Below, piece by piece: positions 16,532-24,643 of a DNA stretch of 48,185 nt. Below the pieces are notes generated by a model. That model was not told the DNA's origin and did not search any database. It was given only the letters and a program-made list of their open reading frames with translations. A program made the translations under genes and the position numbers. The stretch covers positions 1 through 48,185 of the forward strand of contig NZ_JACBYE010000032.1 in the NCBI RefSeq assembly GCF_013415325.1, written 5' to 3'. The first letter of the stretch is position 1. Every line of letters begins with the position of its first letter. This stretch comes from Sanguibacter inulinus. Lineage in GTDB: Bacteria > Actinomycetota > Actinomycetes > Actinomycetales > Cellulomonadaceae.

Positions 16532-17805
16532 CGCGGGTCTCCCTCGGTGGTCGGTCGCTGGGTTCGGGGCTTGTCGAACCTCGGGGCGCCAGGGCTCAGC
16601 GCCCCGGAGCCCGAGGCTCCTGCGAAGGTCGCGCCGGGCGCCGGGTAGGCGACGTCGAGCGCCGGGTCGTGCGGTGACGAGCCGTCAGCGCTGCCGGTCC
16701 CACCGTCAGCCTCCGGGGCCGGTGCGGCCGCGGCGTCGGCGGCCCGCGGGTCGACGAGCGGGTGGGCTGCCGTCCCGAGGTCGGTCACGTGCGTGTAGCC
16801 GCGCAGCGTGGCGATGCACTGCTCGATCGCCGCCTCGTCGCCGACGAGCTCCCAGGTGAGCGAGCCGAAGGGGCGCTCGCTCACCTCGGAGATCCCACCG
16901 AAGACGACCGTGCCCTGCACGTCGTTGTCACGCAGCACGTCGGTGATCCGTCCGCCGGAGGAGCCGTCTTCGTGAACGACGACGGTGACCAGTCGGTGCG
17001 GGTGGCGGTGACGCAGCCGCTCGAGCACCTGCGTGCTCGGCCGGTCTTTGACCGTCGCCCCGACGAACCGGCGCGTGGCGCGGTGCTGCGGGTCGGCGAA
17101 GACCGGGTACACGTCGCCGGACTCGACGACCTTGCCCTGCTCCATCACCGCGACCCTGTCGCAGATCGACTTCACGACATCCATCTCGTGCGTGATGACC
17201 ACGACGGTGATCCCGAGCTCCCGGTTGACCTTCTTGAGCAGCGCGAGGACGTCCTGGGTGGTCTCGGGGTCGAGGGCGCTCGTCGCCTCGTCAGCCAGCA
17301 GGATGCTCGGGTTGGTCGCGAGCGCGCGGGCGATCCCGACGCGCTGCTTCTGGCCGCCCGACAGCTTGTTGGGGTACTGCTTGGCTTTGTCCGCGATACC
17401 GACGAACTCGAGGAGCTCGGCGACACGGGCCTTCCGCCTCGCGCGGTCCCAGCCCGCCACCTTGAGCGGGTAGGCGATGTTGCCCGCGACAGTCCGGGAG
17501 GACAGCAGGTTGAACTGCTGGAAGATCATCCCGATGCCCGCGCGGACAGCGCGCAGCTGGCTCTCGGACCGCCCTGTCAGCACGGTGCCGTCGACCTCGA
17601 CGGTCCCGCCGGACACTGTCTCGAGGGCGTTGATGAGGCGCACGAGGGTCGACTTGCCAGCACCGGAGTAGCCGATCACCCCGAAGATCTCGCCCTTGCG
17701 GATCTCGAGGGTCACGCCGTCGACGGCGTTGAAGGGGCCTGAGCTGCCCTTGAAGGTCTTGGTGACGTCGGTGAACCTCACCATGGCGGTGTGGCTAGCG
17801 CTCAT
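16528..17805 (-). CDS. metN: Methionine ABC transporter ATP-binding protein
   Basis: ATPase of the methionine importer. The 425 residues include Walker A GYSGAGKST, signature LSGGQKQRVGIARAL, Walker B ILLADEATSALD, the switch His in ITHEMDV, and a C-terminal NIL domain (about 270-350, FGSLTWELVGDEAAIEQCI...) that in E. coli MetN binds methionine for trans-inhibition. A Pro/Ala-rich tail of about 65 residues after the NIL domain makes it longer than the usual 340 or so residues and looks disordered. The start at 17805 has GGAG 8 nt upstream. It overlaps metI and is separated from metQ by a terminator. Confidence 0.95.
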   Translation of the reverse strand: MSASHTAMVRFTDVTKTFKGSSGPFNAVDGVTLEIRKGEIFGVIGYSGAGKSTLVRLINALETVSGGTVEVDGTVLTGRSESQLRAVRAGIGMIFQQFNLLSSRTVAGNIAYPLKVAGWDRARRKARVAELLEFVGIADKAKQYPNKLSGGQKQRVGIARALATNPSILLADEATSALDPETTQDVLALLKKVNRELGITVVVITHEMDVVKSICDRVAVMEQGKVVESGDVYPVFADPQHRATRRFVGATVKDRPSTQVLERLRHRHPHRLVTVVVHEDGSSGGRITDVLRDNDVQGTVVFGGISEVSERPFGSLTWELVGDEAAIEQCIATLRGYTHVTDLGTAAHPLVDPRAADAAAAPAPEADGGTGSADGSSPHDPALDVAYPAPGATFAGASGSGALSPGAPRFDKPRTQRPTTEGDPR

Positions 17806-17906
17806 GCGCTGCTCCGTTCGGCAGGGATGGGGACGGTCGATCGTGGCACGTGCACGCGTCTCGCGCTCGGTGCGCGGTGCGGACCTGTGGGGCGAGGCGT
17901 GGAACG

Positions 17907-17946
17907 CACCGAGGGTGGACCGGCGCTGGCCGGTCCACCCTCGGTG
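17907..17946 (-). terminator. Terminator between metQ and metN
   Basis: Perfect 17-nt arms (17907-17923 and 17930-17946) around a 6-nt loop begin 11 bp after the metQ stop. metNI lies downstream on the same strand, so the hairpin would lower metNI relative to metQ or force separate transcription. Confidence 0.85.
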
Positions 17947-17956
17947 CTCTCAGGCG

Positions 17957-18862
17957 TCAGCCCTTGAGGTTCGACTCGATCTCGTCGAGGTAGCCCTGGA
18001 GCGTCGCGCCGTCCTGGTCGGCGATGACGGCGCTGCCGCCCGACGCCTCGAGGAGAGCGTCCTGGACCTCGGGCGAGTGCGAGATCTCGATGAGCTTGAG
18101 GAAGGTCTCGTCGTCCTTGTCAGCCGCGCGGGACACCCACACGTTGATGTACGGACGGGCGCCCTCGGCCTCGGCCGAGTCCTGGTAGAGCGCGTCGTCC
18201 GCGGCGAGGCCGGCGTCCTTGATGAAGTCGTTGTTCACGACGGCACCGTCGATGCTGTCGAGGTTCACAGCGGTCTGCGTCGCGTCGACAGGGGTGACGG
18301 TCACGGTCGACTCGTCGGCGAGGACGTCGAGCTCGGTCGAGACGGACGAGCCGCCGTCCTTGAGCTTGAGCAGGCCGGCGTCCTGGAGGACGAGGAGCGC
18401 ACGGGCCAGGTTGGTCGGGTCGTTCGGGATCGCGATCTCGGCACCGGCCGGGATCTCCTCGACCGAGGAGTACTTGGAGGAGTAGAGGCTCAGCGGGTAG
18501 ACGGCCGTCGCGCCGATCGGTGTGAGGTCCTCACCGGTGTTGGTGTTGTACTCCGCGAGGTACTGGAGGTGCTGGAACTGGTTGAGGTCGATCTCCTCCG
18601 ACGTCAGCGCGGCGTTGGGGAGGTCGTAGCTGCCCAGGTCCTTGATCTCGACGGAGATGCCCGCGGCCTCGGCCTGCTCCTCGAAGACCGACCACTGGTC
18701 GTCGGCCGCGGCGTTGACGACGCCGATGACCACAGGGTTGGACTCGTCGCCCTTCGCGGCGTCCGAGGACTCGTCCGAGCCGCAGGCGGCGAGGCCGAAG
18801 GTCAGTGCTGCGACGAGGCTGGCGGCGCCGAGGGTGCGGGCCGTACGGGTGGAGCGAGACAT
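17957..18862 (-). CDS. metQ: Methionine-binding lipoprotein
   Basis: Extracytoplasmic binding protein for the MetNI importer. The 301-residue precursor has a basic N-terminus (MSRSTRTART), a hydrophobic stretch and the lipobox LAAC (Cys27). The mature part belongs to the NlpA/MetQ family (SVEIKDLGSYDLPNAALTSEEIDLNQFQHLQYL..., AIPNDPTNLARALLVLQDAGLLKLKDG, NNDFIKDAGL). A GGAAGGA ribosome site precedes ATG 18862. The NlpA family also contains other substrates, but the adjacent metNI supports methionine. The upstream leader is long and structured. Confidence 0.93.
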   Translation of the reverse strand: MSRSTRTARTLGAASLVAALTFGLAACGSDESSDAAKGDESNPVVIGVVNAAADDQWSVFEEQAEAAGISVEIKDLGSYDLPNAALTSEEIDLNQFQHLQYLAEYNTNTGEDLTPIGATAVYPLSLYSSKYSSVEEIPAGAEIAIPNDPTNLARALLVLQDAGLLKLKDGGSSVSTELDVLADESTVTVTPVDATQTAVNLDSIDGAVVNNDFIKDAGLAADDALYQDSAEAEGARPYINVWVSRAADKDDETFLKLIEISHSPEVQDALLEASGGSAVIADQDGATLQGYLDEIESNLKG

Positions 18863-19351
18863 GGTGGTCCTTCCGGGTGGTGCGCAGGTCTGTGCGCATC
18901 GAGGAGCAGCCGACGGCTGCGAGCGTGTGCTGTGAGGTGTGGGGGCGCGTCGTCACGGGCGCGGGGCCCGGGTCGTGCGTGGTCGCTGTCGTCAGGCGCC
19001 GCGGGGCGGGCCGTCGTCACGCGGAGGGCGTGGACAGGGAGAGCGGGGCGTGCGTGTCGCACGGCTGGTCACCGGGGTCGTCCCCGGTCCGGGTGGGTCG
19101 CCAGGTCAGCGACAGCACCCACCGGGCATCGACGACATCGAGGCGCTACGACAGCACATCATCGGGCGGCGCGGTGCGCAGGCCCGGGTGACGGTGGCGT
19201 AGGTCGAGGTGAACATGCCTCCATGATGGGGCGGCAGATGCGGGCAGCACCAATTGCTGGACCAGAAATCTCACGATGCGAACGTTTGAGCGGTCGCCTG
19301 CTGAGATGAACCCGGGCCAAGCTCGCAAAATGCCCGATCGGGCGCGCAAAA
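18863..19351 (-). other. 489-bp gap upstream of metQ; structured, no gene seen
   Basis: Minus-strand hairpins sit at 19071-19125, described separately. A 21-codon ORF starts at ATG 19224 (MEACSPRP...), with nothing beyond position to mark it as a leader peptide. I searched by eye for SAM-I and SAM-IV core sequences and did not find a convincing match. The 3' end of the SRP RNA with its TTTT lies at the far side. Confidence 0.5.
19071..19125 (-). promoter_or_regulatory. Tandem hairpins in metQ leader
   Basis: Minus strand: CCGGTGGG (from 19125) pairs with CCCACCCGG (to 19089; one C bulged), enclosing GTCGC-TGACCTG-GCGAC. It is followed directly by ACCGGGG-ACGA-CCCCGGT (19088-19071). They lie about 210 nt before the metQ start and 230 nt after ffs. 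They could be a regulatory leader or a late terminator for ffs read-through; no U-tract is present. Confidence 0.5.
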
Positions 19352-19439
19352 GACCCCCCGCACACCCATCAGAGCTCACCTGCCCTTGCTGCCTTCCGGC
19401 CCTGGGGGAGTTCAGTGAGATGACGCCGCACGAGGGGTC
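19352..19439 (-). ncRNA. ffs: Signal recognition particle RNA (small, 4.5S-type)
   Basis: The minus strand contains the conserved SRP tip CAGGGCCGGAAGGCAGCAAGGGCAG with the GGAA tetraloop and the asymmetric internal loop. The terminal arms GACCCC (19439-19434) and GGGGTC (ending 19352) pair to close the rod. At about 88 nt it matches the short actinobacterial form (Streptomyces scRNA is 82 nt). TTTT directly after the 3' end fits termination. It binds Ffh for co-translational membrane targeting. Ends are estimated to a few nt from pairing. Proximity to tRNA-Ser and dnaX is conserved in actinobacteria. Confidence 0.9.
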
Positions 19440-19635
19440 AGCCCCCAGGTTAACCCAGCCGCCCGCCGGGAGGTAAATCGGCCGCGCGCCAGACCGTGAC
19501 GAGGCCGAGACGAGGCCTCGACAGACCTTGTCGGGAGTGACCCCCACCACGTCCGACCCCGTCGAGGCCTCACGATTCGGCCCCACGGCAGATCGTCCGG
19601 TACTCTCGTGACGCTGGCCTCGGCCGGTGCGTGCT

Positions 19636-19720
19636 GGAGGATTCGCCTAGTGGCCTATGGCGCCGTCTTGGAAAGGCGGTTGGGTTAACGCCCTCGGGGG
19701 TTCGAATCCCCCATCCTCCG
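19636..19720 (+). tRNA. tRNA-Ser (anticodon GGA)
   Basis: The acceptor arms GGAGGAT and ATCCTCC pair, followed by discriminator G. The anticodon loop CTTGGAAAG gives GGA, reading UCC/UCU. A long variable arm (class II) and the T-loop GGTTCGAATCC are present. The length is 85 nt; CCA is not encoded. Confidence 0.95.
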
Positions 19721-19728
19721 CAGCAGAC

Positions 19729-19761
19729 GAAGCCCCCTCCCGGGATCCGGGAGGGGGCTTC
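19729..19761 (+). terminator. Terminator after tRNA-Ser(GGA)
   Basis: Perfect 15-bp stem, GAAGCCCCCTCCCGG against its complement, with loop GAT, 8 bp after the tRNA. Confidence 0.9.
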
Positions 19762-19857
19762 GTCATCCCAGGACGTCTCGGCCGCCTGCCGTCTCGACGC
19801 CCACGGCTCCGCGGGTCGCCCTCTGCCCCTCACGAGCCCCCGGTGGTTCAATGAGAC

Positions 19858-21987
19858 GTGGCCGCACACGAGGCACCCCCTGACATCTGGGGCGGCTCGC
19901 GCCCGAGCTCGGCCCAGACCGGCCTCCTCATCGCGTCGGCGCTGACCTCCGAGACCTTCGCCCCCTCGCTCGCCCCGCGCAGCGCAGTCGACCAGGGCCT
20001 CGTGACAGGCCTCTCGGTCGCCTCGCACTATCTCGTCGCGGTCGCCGCGCAGGACGCCCTCTCCGGCCTCGCCGAGCGCCTGGTCGGCTCGACCTTCCTG
20101 GTCGGCTCTCCCTGGCTCCCCGAGCAGCACCGCACCCGGGTCCTCGAGATCTCCGTCGACCTGCTCGCCGTCCCCGTCGGGACCAGCCTCGCCCTGCTCG
20201 TCCCCGCAGCACCCCGAGAACGCACGGTCCGCGCACTGGCACGGTTCGCCGCGTGCCGTGTCGCGCTCTCCGGAGCGGCCGGAGCGTCGCTCGACCTCGG
20301 CCACGCCGGCGCAGTGCACCTCGACCGTGCCCTCGGGCTGAGCGGCACCTTCGCGCGCGTCCCGCTCTCCGTCCCGCTGGGTGCAGGCGTGGCCTACGTC
20401 GTCGAGCGCAACAGGTCGCACCAGCAGCTGCCCACCCCGGACCTCGGGTCAGTCAGCTCGAACTCCCGTCTCGTCTCTGTCCTCGTGGCGGGCGGGGTCG
20501 TCGTCGGGCTCAGCGGTTTTGCAGCCGCGGAGGGGCTGCTCACCCGCAGGCTCGGCGACGCCCTGCACGAGGTCCTGCCCGGCACCACCGGATTCTGGCG
20601 GGTGGTGGCGCGGGGCGCGAGCCTGGGCGCGGTCAGCACAGCGGGGGTCGCCCTGTGGGACCGCGCTATGCAGCGCATCGAGACCGCCACGCTCACCGAC
20701 GAGGCCAAGACCGCCGGGCTCGACCCGACGACGGTCACCACCTCGACCGTCAGCGGCTCCGGCCGCAGCCTCGTCCCGTGGGCCACGCTCGGACGAGAAG
20801 GACGCCGTCACGTGCTGTCGCGGGTCCCGACCCGGCCAGCCGCCGCGGGGGGCACGGTCGACGCACCCGAGGACGCCGGCGCACCACCGCGCCCCTTCGT
20901 CGACGCCCTCGTCGGACCGGCCACGGACTCGCCCGACTTCTCGATCGAGACCGTCATGGGCCGCCCCGCCGTCGCCGAGCCTGTCCAGGTGTACGTCGGC
21001 CTCGACAGCGCACCGACCCCGCGGGACAGGGTCGACCTCGCGCTCGCCGAGATGGAACGGCTCGGCGCCTTCGACCGCTCGCTGCTCGTGCTGGTGTCAC
21101 CGACCGGGACCGGCTACGTCAACTACGTCGCGCTCGCGGCCGTGCAGTACCTCGCGCTCGGTGACGTCGCGACAGTGACCATGCAGTACTCGAAGCGTCC
21201 GTCTCCGCTCTCCCTCGGCAAGGTGTCCGTCGCCCGCGAGCAGAACCGGCGCCTGTGGATGCGCATCGTCGCGCGGCTGCGCGAGATGCCCGAGCACCGC
21301 AGGCCTCGGGTCGTCGTGTTCGGCGAGAGCCTCGGGGCGCTGACGAGCCAGGACGTCTTCGTCGACTGGGGCACGATCGGCCCGGCGGCCCTCGGGATCG
21401 AGCGGGCGCTGTGGGTCGGCACGCCTCGCACGAGCCGGTGGATGACCGAGGTCACGACGCCCGACAGGCTCGAGGTCGACCCCGACACCGTGGTCGTCGT
21501 CAACGACTACCCGCAGCTGGAGGAGCTCGGGCCGGAGCGGCGCGCCAGGCTGCGGTACGTGCTGGTCAGCCACGACAACGACGGCGTGACACGGCTGGCC
21601 CCCGACGTCGCCTTCTCCAGGCCCGACTGGCTGAGCCCCGAGGCCCGCACACCCCGGCCTGCGCCTGTCTCGTCGGACGTCCCGGTCAGTCCGCGCGGGA
21701 CGCCGCCGTGGGCCCGCTGGCGCCCCGTCACGACCTTCTTCCAGACGCTCGTCGACATGAAGAACGCCCAGGCACCGGGCCCCTACCGCGCTTGGGCGCA
21801 CGACTACAGGCCCGACCTCCTCCGGTTCGTCAGCGCCGTCTACGACCTCCCCGCGGACCCCGAGGTGCTGCGCAGGCTCGACCACGTCCTCGAGGCCCGC
21901 GAAGAGCTGCGCGAGACCCTGATCGCCCACGCCGAGGAACGGCGTCGTGCCGCCGAGGAGCGCTCGCCCACTACAGTGGCGCCATGA
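19858..21987 (+). CDS. Membrane alpha/beta-hydrolase (Abhydrolase_9 type)
   Basis: A 709-residue protein. The N-terminal half (about 1-330) has hydrophobic segments (LLIASALTSETFAPSL..., LLAVPVGTSLALLVP, LVSVLVAGGVVVGLSGF) like the Abhydrolase_9 N-terminal membrane domain. The C-terminal half (about 360-690) is an alpha/beta-hydrolase-like domain with the nucleophile elbow GESLG (in VVVFGESLGALTSQDVF) and an SPTGTGYVNY motif. Substrates of this actinobacterial family are unknown; a lipid or cell-envelope ester is a guess. It starts at GTG 19858 and overlaps the next gene by 4 nt (ATGA), though that gene may also have its own promoter. Confidence 0.8.
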   Translation: MAAHEAPPDIWGGSRPSSAQTGLLIASALTSETFAPSLAPRSAVDQGLVTGLSVASHYLVAVAAQDALSGLAERLVGSTFLVGSPWLPEQHRTRVLEISVDLLAVPVGTSLALLVPAAPRERTVRALARFAACRVALSGAAGASLDLGHAGAVHLDRALGLSGTFARVPLSVPLGAGVAYVVERNRSHQQLPTPDLGSVSSNSRLVSVLVAGGVVVGLSGFAAAEGLLTRRLGDALHEVLPGTTGFWRVVARGASLGAVSTAGVALWDRAMQRIETATLTDEAKTAGLDPTTVTTSTVSGSGRSLVPWATLGREGRRHVLSRVPTRPAAAGGTVDAPEDAGAPPRPFVDALVGPATDSPDFSIETVMGRPAVAEPVQVYVGLDSAPTPRDRVDLALAEMERLGAFDRSLLVLVSPTGTGYVNYVALAAVQYLALGDVATVTMQYSKRPSPLSLGKVSVAREQNRRLWMRIVARLREMPEHRRPRVVVFGESLGALTSQDVFVDWGTIGPAALGIERALWVGTPRTSRWMTEVTTPDRLEVDPDTVVVVNDYPQLEELGPERRARLRYVLVSHDNDGVTRLAPDVAFSRPDWLSPEARTPRPAPVSSDVPVSPRGTPPWARWRPVTTFFQTLVDMKNAQAPGPYRAWAHDYRPDLLRFVSAVYDLPADPEVLRRLDHVLEAREELRETLIAHAEERRRAAEERSPTTVAP
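21972..21977 (+). promoter_or_regulatory. -10 box inside end of hydrolase gene
   Basis: TACAGT lies 6 nt before ATG 21984, so the small downstream gene may also be made from its own leaderless transcript. Confidence 0.45.
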
Positions 21988-22280
21988 TCTTCAAAGGCGT
22001 GGGCGACGGTCGCCCCTACCCCGACCACGGTCTGGTGAGCACCAAGGACTGGGCTGCGGTCCCTCCCCGGCAGGTCCGCCTCGAAGAGCTCGTCACCACC
22101 AAGCGCGAGCTGAATCTCGACAATCTCCTCGCAGAAGACTCCACGTTCTACGGCGATCTGTTCGCCCACGTCGTCCAGTACAAGGGCATCATGTACCTCG
22201 AGGACGGCCTGCACCGCGCGGTGCGAGCCGCCCTCCAGCAACGTGCGCTGCTGCACGCACGTGTCCTCGTCCTGGACTGA
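21984..22280 (+). CDS. Small conserved actinobacterial protein, ParB-like (often labelled VapB-type antitoxin)
   Basis: A 98-residue protein beginning MIFKGVGDGRPYPDHGL. The family is widespread and highly conserved in actinobacteria (PPRQVRLEELVTTKRELNLDNLL, then EDSTFYGDLFAHVVQYKGIMYLEDGLHRAVRAALQQR). The DGLHRAVRA stretch resembles the DGxHRxxA motif of ParB/sulfiredoxin-fold proteins. Automated annotation often calls it a VapB-family antitoxin, but no toxin gene is adjacent, so I do not adopt that function. Its ATG overlaps the hydrolase stop (21984-21987). It precedes the LytR_C gene by 24 bp. Confidence 0.75.
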   Translation: MIFKGVGDGRPYPDHGLVSTKDWAAVPPRQVRLEELVTTKRELNLDNLLAEDSTFYGDLFAHVVQYKGIMYLEDGLHRAVRAALQQRALLHARVLVLD

Positions 22281-22304
22281 CCCGCACTCAGAGAGGCTTG
22301 ACAG

Positions 22305-22985
22305 ATGACTACGCCGGATGACGTCCAGCGCGCCCGCACGCAGCGCCGACGGCGCAAGCACGAGCGACAGGCGCTCGTCTTCGGCCTGCTCATCGCCTTC
22401 TTGGCCGTGTCGGGGCTCGCCGCGGCCGCCGTCTACACGGGAGCCGTCGACGCGCCCTTCGACCGCGGCTTCAGCGAAGAAGAGGTCGTCCGGGACCAGG
22501 TGGCGGCCCAGCCCTGCCTGCCCGACGGGACGCTGCCCGTGCCGTACCAGCAGATCACCGTGAAGGTCCTCAACGCGACGAACCGCTCCGGCCTCGCCGG
22601 TCAGGTGTCCGACGCGCTCGCCAGCCGCAGCTTTGTCATCAGTGCGACCGAGACGCAGGAGGCGAAGCTCAACGACGTGCGCATCTCCTTCGGCACCCAG
22701 GGCCTGGCCTCCGCCTACACCCTCGCAGCGCAGTTCCCCACGGCCAACCTGTTCTACGACGCCCGTGAGGACGCGAGCGTCGACGTGGCACTCGGAGAGT
22801 CGTTCACCGAGCTCGTCCCGGCCGAAGAGGTGGGCCTCGCGGCCGACTCCCCCATGGCGTCGGTCGACGGGTGCCGCTCCCTCGACAGCCTCACCCCCGA
22901 GCCTGTCGTCGTGCCCACCCCGCCGGCAGAGGAGGGCGCACCCGCCGAGGACGCGCCCGCCGAAGAGGCACCGGCTGCAGGCTGA
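22305..22985 (+). CDS. LytR_C-domain membrane protein
   Basis: A 226-residue protein with a basic cytoplasmic N-terminus (RARTQRRRRKHERQ), one transmembrane helix (about 23-46), and an external domain of about residues 80-165 (ITVKVLNATNRSGLAGQVSDALASRSFVI...) that matches the LytR/CpsA/Psr C-terminal domain (LytR_C). The catalytic LCP domain is absent. The tail is Pro/Glu/Ala-rich. Stand-alone LytR_C proteins are common in actinobacteria and may bind wall polymers, which is inference. AGAGG precedes ATG 22305. It probably shares a transcript with the two upstream genes. Confidence 0.85.
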   Translation: MTTPDDVQRARTQRRRRKHERQALVFGLLIAFLAVSGLAAAAVYTGAVDAPFDRGFSEEEVVRDQVAAQPCLPDGTLPVPYQQITVKVLNATNRSGLAGQVSDALASRSFVISATETQEAKLNDVRISFGTQGLASAYTLAAQFPTANLFYDAREDASVDVALGESFTELVPAEEVGLAADSPMASVDGCRSLDSLTPEPVVVPTPPAEEGAPAEDAPAEEAPAAG

Positions 22986-23006
22986 CGCCTGATGGCGTGA
23001 CCGGCC

Positions 23007-23051
23007 GATCGACTGATCGACTGATCGACTGATCGACTGATCGACTGATCG
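23007..23051. repeat. 8-bp tandem repeat, 5.5 copies
   Basis: Exact repetition of GATCGACT, ending GATCG, with every copy identical. It lies between the LytR_C stop and the terminator. Perfect identity suggests recent expansion or slippage. Confidence 0.95.
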
Positions 23052-23062
23052 TCCGTGGGAAG

Positions 23063-23111
23063 AGCTCCGGGCTGGGCACGGGCGCAGTGCGCCTGTGCCC
23101 AGCCCGGAGCT
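23063..23111. terminator. Bidirectional terminator between LytR_C gene and uracil permease
   Basis: Perfect 17-bp arms AGCTCCGGGCTGGGCAC (23063-23079) and its complement (23095-23111), with further GGCGCA/TGCGCC pairing inside. The flanking genes converge. Confidence 0.88.
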
Positions 23112-23158
23112 GTCTCGGTTCGTCCCGAGCCCGTGCTCGGTTCCTCCCGAGCCCTGCC

Positions 23159-24469
23159 TCAGCTCTTCTCGAGCTCGACCCCTGCCGGAGCCGACGCGGG
23201 CGACGCGGCTTCCTGGCTGGTCCCCCGCCACCGCGCCAGCGCGCGCATGAGGTGGTAGACGACGAGCGTGACCGCTGTGCCGATCGCGATGCCCTCGAAG
23301 GCGAGGTCGCCCGGCGTCCAGCTGAAGTTCGCGATGCCGACCACGAGCGCGACGGCAGCGGTCGTGAGGTTCACGGGGTCGGAGAAGTTGACTTTGTTCT
23401 GCACCCAGATGCGGGCACCCAGCATGCCGATCATGCCGTAGAGCAGGGTCGAGGCACCGCCGAGGACCCCTGCGGGGACCGAGGCGATGGCCTCGCCGAA
23501 CTTCGGCGAGAGGCTCAGCAGGAGCGCGCCCGCGGCGGCGACCCAGTATGCGGCAGTCGAGTAGACGCGGGTCGCGGCCATGACGCCGATGTTCTCGGCG
23601 TAGGTGGTCGTCCCCGAGCCGCCACCGACACCGGCGAGGCTGGTCGCGATGCCGTCGGCGAGCAGCGCGCGCCCGGCCAGGTGGTCGAAGTCCTGCCCTG
23701 TCATGGCGGCGACGGACTTCACGTGGCCGATGTTCTCGGCGATCAGCACGAGGACCACAGGGACGAACAGACCGAGGACCGACACCTGGAAGGTCGGCGT
23801 GGTGAACTCGGGGAACCCGACCCACGAGGCCGTCTCGACCTTGCTGAAGTCGACCTCGCCGCGGACCACGGCTGTCACGTAGCCGACCGCGACACCCAGC
23901 AGGATCGCGAGCCGTCCGAGGATCCCGCGGAACAGCACCGTGGCGAGGATGATCGCACCGAGGGTCACGAGGGCCGTGACGGGCGCCTGCTCGAAGTTCG
24001 CCTTGGCAGCCGGTGCCAGGTTGAAGCCGATGAGCGCGACGATCGTGCCGTTGACGACAGGCGGCATGAGCGAGTTGATCCAGCGCGCCCCGGCGAAGTG
24101 GACGATCACGCCGACGACGGTGAGCGTGAGCCCCGCGACGAGGATGCCGCCGACGGCGACAGACTGGCCGCCCGAGGCTGTCGCGGCACCGATCGGCGCG
24201 ATGAAGGCGAAGCTCGACCCGAGATAGCTCGGCAGGCGGTTGCCGGTGATCAGCAGGAAGACGACGGTGCCGACAGCCGAGAAGAACAGCGTGGTCGCCG
24301 GGGAGAAGCCCGTGAGGATCGGGACCAGGAAGGTCGCGCCGAACATCGCGACGATGTGCTGCAGACCGATGCCGATCGTCAGCGGCCAGGCCAGCCGCTC
24401 GCCGGGGGCGACGACGTCCGTCGGGCCCATGTGCTTGCCGTCACCGTGGATCGTCCAACCAAAGCTCAC
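23159..24469 (-). CDS. uraA: Uracil/xanthine permease (NCS2 family)
   Basis: A 436-residue nucleobase:proton symporter with 12-14 hydrophobic segments. Family motifs: LPSYLGSSFAFIAPI, LMPPVVNGTIVALIGFNLAP and the substrate-binding region AENIGHVKSVAAMTGQD ... GGGSGTTTYAENIGVMAATRV. NCS2 contains uracil and xanthine/urate transporters; the TTYAENIG sequence is of the UraA type. I place the start at GTG 24469 because AGGAG lies 8 nt upstream; the frame is open to 24514. A perfect 26-bp palindrome sits 57 bp upstream of the start. upp, for uracil salvage, is elsewhere in the window, not adjacent. Confidence 0.88.
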   Translation of the reverse strand: MSFGWTIHGDGKHMGPTDVVAPGERLAWPLTIGIGLQHIVAMFGATFLVPILTGFSPATTLFFSAVGTVVFLLITGNRLPSYLGSSFAFIAPIGAATASGGQSVAVGGILVAGLTLTVVGVIVHFAGARWINSLMPPVVNGTIVALIGFNLAPAAKANFEQAPVTALVTLGAIILATVLFRGILGRLAILLGVAVGYVTAVVRGEVDFSKVETASWVGFPEFTTPTFQVSVLGLFVPVVLVLIAENIGHVKSVAAMTGQDFDHLAGRALLADGIATSLAGVGGGSGTTTYAENIGVMAATRVYSTAAYWVAAAGALLLSLSPKFGEAIASVPAGVLGGASTLLYGMIGMLGARIWVQNKVNFSDPVNLTTAAVALVVGIANFSWTPGDLAFEGIAIGTAVTLVVYHLMRALARWRGTSQEAASPASAPAGVELEKS

Positions 24470-24525
24470 CGTGTGTCTCCTGCGTCCGTGACTCGCCGGC
24501 TGGTGCCGGTCCACGGAGCAGACTA

Positions 24526-24551
24526 CTGCGGGGGTCCTAGGACCCCCGCAG
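24526..24551 (-). terminator. Palindromic terminator between LLM oxidoreductase and uraA
   Basis: A fully palindromic 26-bp sequence with arms CTGCGGGGGTCCT. It ends 92 bp past the oxidoreductase stop and lies 57 bp before the uraA start. It may terminate the upstream gene or lie in the uraA leader. Confidence 0.65.
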
Positions 24552-24643
24552 CCGTCTCGGTCCTCTCGCAGTGTCAGGCGCCCTGCCGGTGCCGGCGCGT
24601 CTGCAGGCGCGAGCCGGTCTGGGCCTCAGGCGACCTGGGGGCG

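Noticed and set aside
19081-19260. Possible SAM riboswitch upstream of metQ
   Set aside because: I could not match the conserved SAM-I or SAM-IV core sequences. Only generic GC-rich hairpins are present, so I report structure without naming a class.
21840-23825. 661-codon minus-strand ORF covering parts of the hydrolase, small protein, LytR_C and uraA genes
   Set aside because: It spans two strands' real genes, a tandem repeat and a terminator; its open frame is a composition artefact.
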